From Robiginitomaculum sp. (GTDB lineage: Bacteria; Pseudomonadota; Alphaproteobacteria; Caulobacterales; Maricaulaceae): 64,000 nucleotides of DNA. The notes beneath the pieces are model-generated. The model was not told the DNA's origin. It was given only the letters and a program-made list of their open reading frames with translations, and did no database searches. A program made the translations under genes and the position numbers. Positions 7,969 through 16,095 of this stretch are shown piece after piece (the first letter of the stretch is position 1; each line of letters opens with the position of its first letter). The stretch covers positions 1 through 64,000 of the forward strand of contig NVXG01000028.1 of assembly GCA_002733805.1 (NCBI GenBank), in the 5' to 3' direction.

Positions 7969-8985
7969 TTAGTTTTGGCCGTGACCAATACCGACATGAC
8001 AAGCCGCTGCCGCTTTTGCGATGCTGATAGCCAACGCAGCACCAGAGCCGTCCCCCAGCCCTAACCCTAAATCCAGCACCGGTTTTTTACCAATCCGGTC
8101 GAGTAATGCATGATGACTATCGCGCGAGGTAACCGATCCCGCCACGCAATGATCAATACAATTCGGGTCAATCGCATGCAAAATAGCCGCACTAGCTGTC
8201 GCGACAAATCCATCCAAAATCACCGGGATATTTTGATAGCGCGCTGCAATAATAGCTCCGGCTACTGCGGCTAGATCACGTCCGCCCAATCGGCGCATAA
8301 CCTCCAGCGGATCATCCAGTTTTCCCCGATGGTGGATCAGGGCGTCGTCTATCACTTTGGTTTTGGCCACCAACAGATCGGGTTTCTTCATGGCTGAACC
8401 GGACATTGCCCAAAACGAAGCTGCCCCTCCATACAGCGCCAATGAAACCGCACCGGCTGCCGTAGTTGCGCCAGCGCCGACCACGCCCAGACCGATCAGG
8501 TCGGGATTGGAGGACACCGCTTCCATGCCAAAGGCAAAAGTCGCCGCACATTCTTTTTCACTTAATGCCGCCTGCTCGGTAATGTCTGGGGTCGGTAATT
8601 CCGGCGCCAATTCAACAATTTGCAGGCCACACCCGGCCGTGCCAGCAATTTGGTTGACGCTGCCTTTACCGCTGGTCAGCGCATCAATCTTGGCTTGGGT
8701 TTCGGCCGAGCCGTAGGCCGAAACGCCTCGCTCTGCGATACCATGTGAGCTGGCAAACACTACAATTTGTGGACGCTCGACCTTGGGGGGATTTTGCCCC
8801 TGCCAACTGGCCAACCAGATAGCCAACTCGGCCAACCGGCCCAGTTCGCCGGAGGGCAAGGCGATTTCCGCCTGTCGGCTCATCGCCGCTTTTCGCACAT
8901 CCGGGTTTGCGGCGGGCACGCGAGCGATCAGATCGCGAATGTCATCAAACGGGTTTTGATCGAGCTGAAATACCAATTTGCTCAT
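7969..8985 (-). CDS. cobT: CobT-family nicotinate-nucleotide:dimethylbenzimidazole phosphoribosyltransferase, divergent active site
   Basis: 338 residues from the ATG at 8985, the usual length for CobT, which makes alpha-ribazole phosphate for the lower ligand of cobalamin. The overall pattern is conserved: LPSGELGRLAELAIWLA near the N-terminus, HGIAERGVSAY (81-91), RRLGGRDLAAVAGAI (231-245), VILDGFVATASAA, and a C-terminal LGLGLGDGSGAALA. Two key motifs are altered. The family's GEMGIGNTT is GVVGAGATT (167-175), and LGEGSG is LGDGSG (Asp312). In the Salmonella enzyme the glutamates of these motifs (174 and 317) are catalytic. Activity or base preference may therefore differ. No other cobalamin genes are in the window. 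The end of the protein (VGIGHGQN) is short. Confidence 0.85.
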   Translation of the reverse strand: MSKLVFQLDQNPFDDIRDLIARVPAANPDVRKAAMSRQAEIALPSGELGRLAELAIWLASWQGQNPPKVERPQIVVFASSHGIAERGVSAYGSAETQAKIDALTSGKGSVNQIAGTAGCGLQIVELAPELPTPDITEQAALSEKECAATFAFGMEAVSSNPDLIGLGVVGAGATTAAGAVSLALYGGAASFWAMSGSAMKKPDLLVAKTKVIDDALIHHRGKLDDPLEVMRRLGGRDLAAVAGAIIAARYQNIPVILDGFVATASAAILHAIDPNCIDHCVAGSVTSRDSHHALLDRIGKKPVLDLGLGLGDGSGAALAISIAKAAAACHVGIGHGQN

Positions 8986-9134
8986 CCTGCTTTTTGCCAA
9001 TGGTTTGGCGCGCCTAGAATCGGCAAGCTGGACAGTGTGCCTTACCATTTGCGGCTCGAACAGGGTCTGTTAATGACAAGTTGGTAAATTGCTTGTGCAT
9101 TTGAGGCTCAAACCGTCCCATCAGGAGAAAGAAT

Positions 9135-9848
9135 TTGCGCTCTGCCTTTGGTTTTTTTGCTGTATTTTCGCTGATCGTGGCGGGACTTTTATTGCTGGTC
9201 AGATTATTCGCCCCATCGGCCCTGCAAGCCGAAGGCGACCAGGCCCGTCTGGTCTATTTATTGTTGTTTTTGGTTTTAATCGGCGGCGGCACGTTTAGCG
9301 CTAGCAAAGCGCAAATGGCCGTGGCCTTGCGTCAGGCACTGATCTGGATTGCCTTGTTCATGGCAGTGATCGTGGCCTATAGTTTTCGACAAGATTTCAC
9401 GATAATTGGCAACCGCGTAAGAAGCGAAATCTTGCCCGCTGCTCCCATCGAAATTGAGCAATCATCACCCCGAAATAGCGCTTCGACCGTGGCAATTCGC
9501 AAATCTGCCGATGGACAGTTTCATGCGGATGGCCGGGTTGGCCGGGCCCATGTCCGGTTTTTGGTAGACACCGGCGCGTCCAGCATTGCGCTGACCCTGA
9601 ACGATGCGAAGCGATCTGGAATTGAAATGGATAACTTGCAATTCCTGATCCCGGTCAGCACCGCATCCGGCCAAACCTTTGGCGCGCATGTGGTTCTGGA
9701 TAAAGTTTCCATTGGCAGCATCACATTACGAAATGTCGATGCCATTGTGTTGAAACAAGGTCTAGATACATCCCTGCTTGGTATGAGTTTTTTAGGGCGC
9801 TTGCAAAAAATGGAAGCCAGCCGCAACCAGTTGATCCTTAAAAAATAA
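9135..9848 (+). CDS. Retropepsin-like aspartic protease, membrane anchored (TIGR02281 type)
   Basis: 237 residues. The TTG start at 9135 is set by AGGAGA 6 bases upstream. Three N-terminal hydrophobic stretches (FGFFAVFSLIVAGLLLLVRL, LVYLLLFLVLIGG, LIWIALFMAVIVAYSF) anchor it in the inner membrane. The periplasmic C-terminal domain, from about residue 125, has the retropepsin active-site triad FLVDTGASSIALT and the flap/second-strand pattern (VSTASGQTFGAHVVLDKVSIG, LLGMSFLGRL). Family members are single-domain aspartic proteases likely to act as dimers; substrates are unknown. It converges with the TauE gene, overlapping 11 bases at the stops. Confidence 0.85.
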   Translation: MRSAFGFFAVFSLIVAGLLLLVRLFAPSALQAEGDQARLVYLLLFLVLIGGGTFSASKAQMAVALRQALIWIALFMAVIVAYSFRQDFTIIGNRVRSEILPAAPIEIEQSSPRNSASTVAIRKSADGQFHADGRVGRAHVRFLVDTGASSIALTLNDAKRSGIEMDNLQFLIPVSTASGQTFGAHVVLDKVSIGSITLRNVDAIVLKQGLDTSLLGMSFLGRLQKMEASRNQLILKK

Positions 9849-10662
9849 GCCCATCACGGAGCATCATTCCGCCAGTAACCACCAGTAATAACGCAAAACT
9901 GCGGCGCAAAACGCTGGCGGGCAAAGCGTGGGCCAATTGCGCGCCAATCGGTGCCAAGGTCGCCGTCAGCACGGATATAAATAAAAACCCCGGCACATTC
10001 ACATAGCCGATCGACATTGGCGCTTGCACCGGGGCCAACCAACCGCTGACCATATAAACCAAAGCAGCCGGCAATCCGATCGCCGCGCCAAACCCGGCTG
10101 CGGTTCCCACAGCGCGGTGAATGGGCTTGCCGCATACGGTCATCAAAATGACCCCGACCACACCGCCGCCAATCCCGGCCATGGCGGAACTGAGGCCGAT
10201 AAAGCCAGCCAATCCAACTTTACCCAAACCGTCCGGCAATTGATCGGCCAAGCGCCACCTCGCATTACCAAAGCCCAGTTGCAGGGCGATCAATATCGCA
10301 AAACCTCCAAAGCCGATAACCAACCAGTTCCCCGGCAGTTGACTGGCCAGCACCGCACCGACCATCGCACCCGGTATGATCCACGGCACCCAGGACTTCA
10401 AAACCCGAACATCAACCGCGCCGCGCTTATAATGGGCCATGACTGAGCGGATCGAGGTCACCACAATGGTCGCCAAAGATGTGGCAATCGCCGTTTTCAT
10501 TCTGGTGTCGTCGTCAATTCCGAACTCGCCCAATATGGCGTACAATGCCGGAACAATGACCACACCACCGCCCACACCAAATAAACCAGCGATCAAACCG
10601 GCAAACGCGCCGGCCAACGCCAGCGCGAACAATAAATTGCTCTGTTCCAGTAGAATTTCCAT
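9838..10662 (-). CDS. TauE/SafE family sulfite/organosulfonate exporter
   Basis: 274 residues with about eight membrane-spanning segments in two repeats, as in the TauE/SafE (DUF81) family. Glycine-rich repeat starts are visible: AFAGLIAGLFGVGGGVVIVP in the first half and GLSSAMAGIGGGVVGVILM in the second. Family members export sulfite, sulfoacetate or similar anions across the inner membrane. The start overlaps the dusA stop by one base (TAATG), so the two are translationally coupled. The transported ion cannot be told from the sequence. Confidence 0.88.
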   Translation of the reverse strand: MEILLEQSNLLFALALAGAFAGLIAGLFGVGGGVVIVPALYAILGEFGIDDDTRMKTAIATSLATIVVTSIRSVMAHYKRGAVDVRVLKSWVPWIIPGAMVGAVLASQLPGNWLVIGFGGFAILIALQLGFGNARWRLADQLPDGLGKVGLAGFIGLSSAMAGIGGGVVGVILMTVCGKPIHRAVGTAAGFGAAIGLPAALVYMVSGWLAPVQAPMSIGYVNVPGFLFISVLTATLAPIGAQLAHALPASVLRRSFALLLVVTGGMMLRDGLIF

Positions 10663-11651
10663 TATGCGGCCGACAATTCTGGCAACACCGAAGCCGCTGC
10701 TTCGACAATGACCTCTGACCCCGCACCGGGTTTCACCCCTTTTTCTGACAAGGTTCGCCGCCAGTGTCGCGCTCCGGGCTGACCAGCAAACAACCCAAGC
10801 ACATGGCGGGTAATGGCGTGTAACTTGGTGCCATTGGCTCGCTCAAAATCTACATACTCGATCAGACCTTGCACCACTTGTACGCGGCTTGGTGAGGGGC
10901 CGCTCTCGCCAAACACCAACTGGTCCGTATCAACCATGATCCATGGATCGTGATAGGCCGCACGTCCGATCATTGCGCCATCCAAGCCCTTGGTTTCGGC
11001 CATCGCTTGCGCCAGAGAAACCAACCCGCCGTTCAGAAGAATCCGTAAGGTAGGGAATTGCTGTTTGATCTGATGAACCAACCCATAGTCCAGTGGTGGA
11101 ATTTCGCGGTTTTGCTTCGGGCTTAACCCTTGGAGCCAAGCTTTTCGGGCATGGATCACAAACGTTTCACACCCCGCACCCGCAACGGTTTCGATAAATT
11201 CTGGCAGATTTTGTGCGGCATTCTGTTCATCCACCCCGATCCGGCATTTTACGGTTACCGGCACCGTAACCGCGCTTTGCATGGCGGCAATACAATCAGC
11301 CACCAGTTCCGGCTGTAACATCAAAGCTGCGCCAAAACTGCCAGATTGCACCCGGTCCGACGGACACCCGACATTCAAATTGATCTCGCCATAGCCAAAA
11401 TCCTCGCCAATGCGCGCAGCCTCCGCCAATTGCGCCGGGTCAGCCCCGCCCAGCTGCAAGGCCAATGGGTGCTCAATTGCCCCATAGCTCAGTAGACGAG
11501 AACGATCCCCATACACCACTGCCGCCGCCGTCACCATTTCGGTGTAGAGCAAGGTGCGCTTGGTCAGCAGCCGCATGAAGGAACGGTAGTGACGATCACT
11601 CCAATCCATCATCGGGGCTATGGCAAAAGTGAATTCTCGGCTCGGTTGCAT
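10662..11651 (-). CDS. dusA: tRNA-dihydrouridine synthase A
   Basis: A 329-residue FMN enzyme that reduces uridines 20/20a in the tRNA D loop. The N-terminal FMN barrel starts with IAPMMDWSDRHYRSFMRLLT, and TLLYTEMVTA follows. The catalytic Cys is in NLNVGCPSDRVQSGSFGAAL near residue 100. FMN-binding strands (TVKCRIGVD, FVIHARKAWL, ILLNGG, GAMIGRAAYHDPWI) and the C-terminal tRNA-binding helical domain are present. DusA-specific features are KAWLQGLSPKQNREIPPL and the length. It is the first gene of a dusA-tauE pair, divergent from rfbA. Confidence 0.95.
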   Translation of the reverse strand: MQPSREFTFAIAPMMDWSDRHYRSFMRLLTKRTLLYTEMVTAAAVVYGDRSRLLSYGAIEHPLALQLGGADPAQLAEAARIGEDFGYGEINLNVGCPSDRVQSGSFGAALMLQPELVADCIAAMQSAVTVPVTVKCRIGVDEQNAAQNLPEFIETVAGAGCETFVIHARKAWLQGLSPKQNREIPPLDYGLVHQIKQQFPTLRILLNGGLVSLAQAMAETKGLDGAMIGRAAYHDPWIMVDTDQLVFGESGPSPSRVQVVQGLIEYVDFERANGTKLHAITRHVLGLFAGQPGARHWRRTLSEKGVKPGAGSEVIVEAAASVLPELSAA

Positions 11652-11774
11652 ACTGCGTTATAGCTGGTTTATCCGATCAATCTATCCTGCATTACATGAT
11701 GTACAGACTATCATTTGGCGGTGGGTTCTGTAATAAGATCAGCAGTATCAAATTCGAAGGTTGCGAGGATTTCT

Positions 11775-12791
11775 ATGCGGGGGATTATTCTGGCGGGTGG
11801 CGCGGGTACGCGACTGCATCCCATGACCATCGTCATGTCCAAGCAATTGCTACCGGTTTATGACAAACCGATGATCTATTATCCGTTGAGCACTTTGTTG
11901 CTGGCCGGGATTCGGGAAATTCTGATTATTTCCACACCGCAGGACTTACCCAACTACCAAAAACTACTCGGCAACGGAGAGAAATGGGGCATTTTGCTGT
12001 CCTATCTCGAACAACCCAATCCCGGCGGATTAGCTCAAGCCTATACGCTGGGCGCGGATTTTGTGGGCGGGAAGCCTTCGGCTCTTATTTTGGGCGATAA
12101 TATCTTCCATGGGATTGGCCTGCAAAAACTGATGGCCAATTCAGCCAAGCGCAGCACCGGGGCCAGCGTGTTTGCCTATCAGGTCAAAGACCCGGAACGC
12201 TATGGCGTGGTCAGTTTTGACGAGGCAGGCAATGCCAAAACCTTGGTGGAAAAACCGGCCGATCCGCAGTCGAACTGGGCGGTAACCGGGCTATATTTTT
12301 ATGATGGTCTGGCCAGCGAATATGCGGCCAATTTGAAACCATCGCCGCGCGGGGAATTGGAAATCACTGACCTGAACAAGGTTTACATGAAAAATGGCAA
12401 TCTGAATGTGGAATTGCTGGAAAGCGGATTTGCTTGGCTCGATACCGGCACACCGGATTCATTGTCCATGGCTGGGGAATTCATTCGGACTTTGGAAAAC
12501 CGCCAAGGGTCACGGATTGGCTCACCCGAAGAAACCGCATTTCACATGGGATTTATCACCCCGGACCAATTGGCCAATTGCGCCAAGGGCATCGAAAAGT
12601 CAGACTACGGAAAACATTTATTGTCCGTTGCCGAAAATGCAGTCCAGATACCTAATACGCCCACTCAAAATGGCGAGGTGAAGGCTGAAAATGGTGGCAA
12701 ATTGGAATCCTTGGCCGATAATATTGGTGCACCAACCAATGGCCATTCAATGCCAAGTTCCGCATCGTCCCAACACAAACCGGCATCGTGA
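11775..12791 (+). CDS. rfbA: Glucose-1-phosphate thymidylyltransferase with C-terminal extension
   Basis: 338 residues from the ATG at 11775 (CGAGGAT 5 bases upstream). It makes dTDP-glucose from glucose-1-phosphate and dTTP, the first step to dTDP-rhamnose. The nucleotidyltransferase signature GGAGTRLHPMT is at residues 8-18, with later SKQLLPVYDKPMIYYPLS, LGDNIFHG, and WLDTGTPDSL. Family members are near 290 residues and end just after a KSxYGxxLL segment, seen here at KSDYGKHLLSVAE. A further 50 residues of low-complexity, Asn/Ser/Pro-rich sequence follow (12639-12788). Of this extension, 127 bases lie antisense to the end of rfbC. The extension has no recognisable domain. Confidence 0.94.
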   Translation: MRGIILAGGAGTRLHPMTIVMSKQLLPVYDKPMIYYPLSTLLLAGIREILIISTPQDLPNYQKLLGNGEKWGILLSYLEQPNPGGLAQAYTLGADFVGGKPSALILGDNIFHGIGLQKLMANSAKRSTGASVFAYQVKDPERYGVVSFDEAGNAKTLVEKPADPQSNWAVTGLYFYDGLASEYAANLKPSPRGELEITDLNKVYMKNGNLNVELLESGFAWLDTGTPDSLSMAGEFIRTLENRQGSRIGSPEETAFHMGFITPDQLANCAKGIEKSDYGKHLLSVAENAVQIPNTPTQNGEVKAENGGKLESLADNIGAPTNGHSMPSSASSQHKPAS

Positions 12792-13210
12792 TCCGGCGCG
12801 TAAAAACCTGAAACCTTGTAGGCAATTTCCGTATCCGGTTCCAGCGTACAAAATCCATGGGCAAAGCCAATGGGTACCAGCAATTGCTTGGCATTTTTGG
12901 CCGATAACTCGATTGAAAAATGTTGCCCATAGGTGCTGGAATTAGCTCGCAAATCTACTGCTACATCAAAAATTCGACCACGCAACACCCGGACCAGTTT
13001 GTCTTGGCCGTGAGGTGGTGTTTGAAAATGCAAACCGCGCAGCACGCCAACCTCTTTCGACAAGGATTGATTGTCCTGCACAAATTCTCGGTCAAACCCG
13101 GCTTCCGCCAGCTCGCGTCGGCTATAGGTTTCCATAAAAAATCCGCGATCATCGCCAAATTTCTTCGGACAGACCACCAACAGGCCTTCAATCGAGCATG
13201 TCTCAATCAT
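12665..13210 (-). CDS. rfbC: dTDP-4-dehydrorhamnose 3,5-epimerase
   Basis: A 181-residue cupin-fold epimerase, normal length. Typical motifs are KKFGDDRGFFMETYSRREL, FVQDNQSLSKEVGVLRGLHF, and the active-site His/Asp region KLVRVLRGRIFDVAVDLRANS. FAHGFCTLEPDTEIAYKV and DPD-like WDDAELGIEWP follow near the end. The start overlaps the murA stop by 8 bases, which suggests co-transcription with murA. The last 127 bases are antisense to the 3' end of rfbA. Together with rfbA, rfbB and rfbD elsewhere in the window it completes dTDP-L-rhamnose synthesis. Confidence 0.95.
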   Translation of the reverse strand: MIETCSIEGLLVVCPKKFGDDRGFFMETYSRRELAEAGFDREFVQDNQSLSKEVGVLRGLHFQTPPHGQDKLVRVLRGRIFDVAVDLRANSSTYGQHFSIELSAKNAKQLLVPIGFAHGFCTLEPDTEIAYKVSGFYAPDHDAGLCWDDAELGIEWPLVGAPILSAKDSNLPPFSAFTSPF

Positions 13211-14471
13211 CTTTCACCCGCCGAATATTTGCACCCAATGCAGTAAAGTTGGCCTCCAGATTCTGAAACCCCCGGTCCAAATGATAAATCCGTGACACGC
13301 GGGTCTGCCCCTTGGCGGCCAAACCGGCAATCACCAAGGAAACCGAGGCCCGCAAATCCGTAGCCATCACCGGCGCACCGGTCAGCCCGGTCACACCGCG
13401 CACCACGGCCTCACGGCCATGTACACTGATATCCGCACCCAAGCGGGAAAGCTCAGGGGCGTGCATAAAGCGGTTCTCGAAAATCGTCTCACGAATGATT
13501 GACGCGCCATCAGCCAAGGTCATCAACGCCATGAATTGTGCCTGTAAGTCAGTTGGAAATCCGGGCCAAGCCTGGGTTTCTAGATCGACGGCGCGTAAGC
13601 GTTCCGGACCCCGACGAATTCGCACTGAAGTTTCGCCCATCTGCACATCAATGTCGGCCCGCTGCATCACCGCCCACAACGCATCCAGATCGGAAGGCAC
13701 ACAATTTCTGACCAACACGTCACTATTTGGACAGGCCGCCGCCGCCAGAGCGTAAGTTCCCGCCTCGATCCGGTCTGACACCACCGCATAGGTCGTTCCA
13801 TGCAGTTTTTCCACGCCGGTAATCTGGATACTGGCTTGGCCGGCATTTTTGATGCGCGCCCCCATGGCATTGAGCAGTTTGGCCAGATCGAGAATTTCGG
13901 GTTCTCGGGCTGCGTTCAGCAATTCTGTCTCGCCCTTGGCCAACACCGCTGCCAACATGGCGTGTTCGGTCGCACCAACAGAGACAAACGGAAAGCTGAT
14001 TTTGGCTCCGGTCAGGCCATCCGGTGCCTTGGCATAGGCATAACCTTCTCTCAGATCAATTTGCGCGCCCAACGCCGTTAATGCCTGCAAATGCAGATCA
14101 ACCGGCCGTGCCCCGATGGCACATCCACCGGGCAATGAGACTTGCGCCCGGCCCTTTCGAGCCAGCAACGGCCCCAGCACATTAAACGTCGCCCGCATTT
14201 TACGGACCAGATCATAGGGTGCCACCGGCTCGCCCAGAGATTTGGCGCAAATCTGCATGGTCCCGGTCGGTCCAATTGCCACCTCGGCACCTAAGTGACG
14301 CATCAGATGGGCTAAAAAGCCGGTATCGGCCAATTCTGGCATATTGGTTAGGGTAACTGGGTCATCGCTCAACAGCGCCGCGACCATGAGTTTCAGGGCC
14401 GAATTTTTGGCGCCGGTGATCTGCACTTCACCTTGCAGGGCATTGCCCCCTTCAATGAGAATACTATCCAT
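13203..14471 (-). CDS. murA: UDP-N-acetylglucosamine 1-carboxyvinyltransferase
   Basis: A 422-residue cytosolic enzyme that adds enolpyruvate to UDP-GlcNAc, the first committed step of peptidoglycan synthesis. The N-terminus MDSILIEGGNALQGEVQITGAKNSALK is cut here only in description; key residues are Lys22-Asn23 in GAKNS. The catalytic, fosfomycin-reactive Cys is in LPGGCAIGARPVDLHL near residue 115. FPTDLQAQFMALM and DRGFQNLEANFTALGA near the C-terminus are also diagnostic. It overlaps rfbC by 8 bases. A 44-residue basic protein lies 86 bases upstream on the same strand. Confidence 0.97.
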   Translation of the reverse strand: MDSILIEGGNALQGEVQITGAKNSALKLMVAALLSDDPVTLTNMPELADTGFLAHLMRHLGAEVAIGPTGTMQICAKSLGEPVAPYDLVRKMRATFNVLGPLLARKGRAQVSLPGGCAIGARPVDLHLQALTALGAQIDLREGYAYAKAPDGLTGAKISFPFVSVGATEHAMLAAVLAKGETELLNAAREPEILDLAKLLNAMGARIKNAGQASIQITGVEKLHGTTYAVVSDRIEAGTYALAAAACPNSDVLVRNCVPSDLDALWAVMQRADIDVQMGETSVRIRRGPERLRAVDLETQAWPGFPTDLQAQFMALMTLADGASIIRETIFENRFMHAPELSRLGADISVHGREAVVRGVTGLTGAPVMATDLRASVSLVIAGLAAKGQTRVSRIYHLDRGFQNLEANFTALGANIRRVKDD

Positions 14472-14557
14472 GAAAAATGATCCTTCGGCTCAAACCCTGT
14501 TACCCGCTACCGGGTAGGACAGGCTCTGGACGCTGACAAGGCAAAAAAGCGGCATTT

Positions 14558-14692
14558 TCAAGCCGAGTTCTTTGAAACAATGGTTTTCTTCTTGGCCGTC
14601 TTGCGACGCCGCAAATTATCACGCAATGCCTTAGCAAGCCGTTCTTCGCGGGCATTTGAGGGTTGGGATTTCTTAAGTGGGCGTTTTGTCAT
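14558..14692 (-). CDS. Very small basic protein upstream of murA
   Basis: A 44-residue reading frame, ATG at 14692 to TGA at 14558. The protein begins MTKRPLKKSQPSNAREERL and continues AKALRDNLRRRKTAKKKT to SKNSA. About 40% of residues are Lys or Arg. The NAREERLAKALRDNLRRRK core looks like the short basic proteins found beside murA in several alphaproteobacteria; this is from memory, not a search. No strong ribosome site is visible. Its charge suggests RNA or ribosome binding, but the function is unknown. It is divergent from tRNA-Thr. Confidence 0.65.
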   Translation of the reverse strand: MTKRPLKKSQPSNAREERLAKALRDNLRRRKTAKKKTIVSKNSA

Positions 14693-14786
14693 CACAGGGA
14701 AAGTTTAAGGGAAAAAAATTCAGTGCGCCAGCACCCTTTTCAAGCTGGCAAAGACCGGCTATACGCGCGGCTGTTCTTTGGTCTGG

Positions 14787-14819
14787 CAACAGAACTTGGG
14801 GTCCGACAACGGAACTTGG
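14787..14819 (+). repeat. Short direct repeat before tRNA-Thr
   Basis: CAACAGAACTTGG (14787-14799) and CAACGGAACTTGG (14807-14819) match at 12 of 13 bases with a 20-base period, ending 5 bases before the tRNA gene. It may be part of the tRNA promoter or a small duplication. Confidence 0.4.
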
Positions 14820-14824
14820 CAATT

Positions 14825-14899
14825 GCCGCAGTAGCTCAGTGGTAGAGCGCATCATTGGTAATGATGAGGTCGGGAGTTCAATTCTCCCCTGCGGCACCA
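14825..14899 (+). tRNA. tRNA-Thr (GGU)
   Basis: A 75-base cloverleaf: acceptor GCCGCAG pairs with CTGCGGC, discriminator A and encoded CCA (14897-14899). The D stem is GCTC/GAGC. The anticodon stem CATCA/TGATG carries loop TTGGTAA, giving anticodon GGU. The T arm has the GTTCAAT loop. The isoacceptor reads ACC/ACU. Confidence 0.97.
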
Positions 14900-15031
14900 T
14901 TTTTCTGGCGCTATCGCGATGCTGACGCTCGCTGCTTGAGCGCGAATTTTTCTGGCGCTCCTCATCCTGAGGTGCTGCGAAGCAGCCTCGAAGGGCGCGA
15001 TGCTAAATCTCGCTGCTTGAGCGCGAGATTT
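14899..15031. repeat. Mosaic intergenic repeat with hairpins after tRNA-Thr
   Basis: Several repeats are interleaved. ATTTTTCTGGCGCT occurs at 14899-14912 and 14946-14959. A 31-base unit (CGCGATGCT...TTGAGCGCGA) occurs at 14915-14945 and 14996-15026 with 28 of 31 bases identical. Between the copies lies a REP-like block at about 14960-14994 made of CCTCATCCTGAGG, GCTGCGAAGCAGC and CCTCGAAGG, each palindromic; this wording is common between genes in alphaproteobacterial chromosomes. A hairpin with 9-bp arms AAATCTCGC/GCGAGATTT spans 15005-15031. No gene is seen from 14900 to 15153. Confidence 0.7.
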
Positions 15032-15153
15032 GGTTTGGGGTTTATCCTCTCACCTACACCAGCCGCAACCCAGTTGCTGGTGCTGAACACGCAACGAATG
15101 CAATTGGTCCGACTTCACCAAAAACGGACATTTGCCAACGCAAAGATGATCCA

Positions 15154-16095
15154 ATGGGCCAGCCTCAATTTATCGTAGCCGCCTTGTATAAGTTTGTAAG
15201 CTGGCCGGATTTTGAACAATCCAGAACCGGATTGCTCCGTTCTTGCGTTCAAAATCAAGTGTTTGGCACGTTGTTACTGGCCAGCGAGGGCATCAATGGC
15301 ACTATCGCCGGACCTCGGGGTGGCATTGATCAGATATTATCCTACATTCGCGCCCTGCCCGGTTTTGCCAAGCTGGATCACAAGGAAAGCCTGACCGAAA
15401 CAAATCCTTTTTTACGGATGAAAGTCCGCTTAAAAAAAGAAATCGTCACGTTGGGCGTTCCCGGCATCTCACCAACCAAACAAGTTGGCCAATATGTTGC
15501 CCCAGAAGACTGGAACGAACTGATTTCACGCGAAGATGTGGTTTTGATCGATACCCGCAATGACTATGAGGTTGAAATCGGTACCTTCAAAGGGGCGATT
15601 GATCCCAAAACCACCTCTTTTCGAGAGTTTCCAAGCTGGTTGCGTGCCCAGAGCGGCCTGCACAACAAGCCAAAGCTGGCGATGTTTTGCACTGGCGGCA
15701 TTCGCTGCGAAAAATCAACGGCGCTGGCATTGGCCGAAGGGTTTGAGCAAGTTTACCATCTCGATGGCGGTATCTTGAAATATCTGGAAACCGTGCCGCA
15801 AGCCGACAGTATGTGGGAAGGTGAGTGCTTTGTGTTTGATCAACGGGTTTCAGTTGACCACGACATGCAACCGGGATCTTACGATTTGTGCCACGCCTGT
15901 CGCTATCCTGTAACCGAGCAAGACAAAACGTCCGAGCACTATAAACCGGGGGTTTCCTGCCCAAGATGTGTCGGCACCCACTCCGAAGTACAGCAAGAAC
16001 GCTTTGAAGAGCGCCAAAAACAAATGCAACTGGCCAAAACCAGAGGCACTAGGCATTTGGGTCAAGTGGTCGAAGGCCAAGAGGTTTGCGAATGA
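15154..16095 (+). CDS. trhO: tRNA uridine-34 hydroxylase, rhodanese family (UPF0176)
   Basis: A 313-residue protein of the TrhO/YceA family, which makes 5-hydroxyuridine at the tRNA wobble base. The N-terminal acylphosphatase-like domain (1-95) has [17 protein letters not shown]. The central rhodanese domain (about 120-225) has the active-site loop [16 protein letters not shown] with two cysteines and [10 protein letters not shown]. The C-terminal segment carries a four-Cys pattern (CHACRYPV and CPRC). The last codons overlap rfbB (ATGA at 16092), which couples it to dTDP-sugar genes without an obvious functional link. Confidence 0.93.
   Translation: MGQPQFIVAALYKFVSWPDFEQSRTGLLRSCVQNQVFGTLLLASEGINGTIAGPRGGIDQILSYIRALPGFAKLDHKESLTETNPFLRMKVRLKKEIVTLGVPGISPTKQVGQYVAPEDWNELISREDVVLIDTRNDYEVEIGTFKGAIDPKTTSFREFPSWLRAQSGLHNKPKLAMFCTGGIRCEKSTALALAEGFEQVYHLDGGILKYLETVPQADSMWEGECFVFDQRVSVDHDMQPGSYDLCHACRYPVTEQDKTSEHYKPGVSCPRCVGTHSEVQQERFEERQKQMQLAKTRGTRHLGQVVEGQEVCE

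Noticed and set aside
13312-13755. A 147-residue plus-strand frame inside murA
   Set aside because: It is antisense to the catalytic core of a clearly real gene, with a Pro/Ser/Arg-rich composition typical of a shadow frame.
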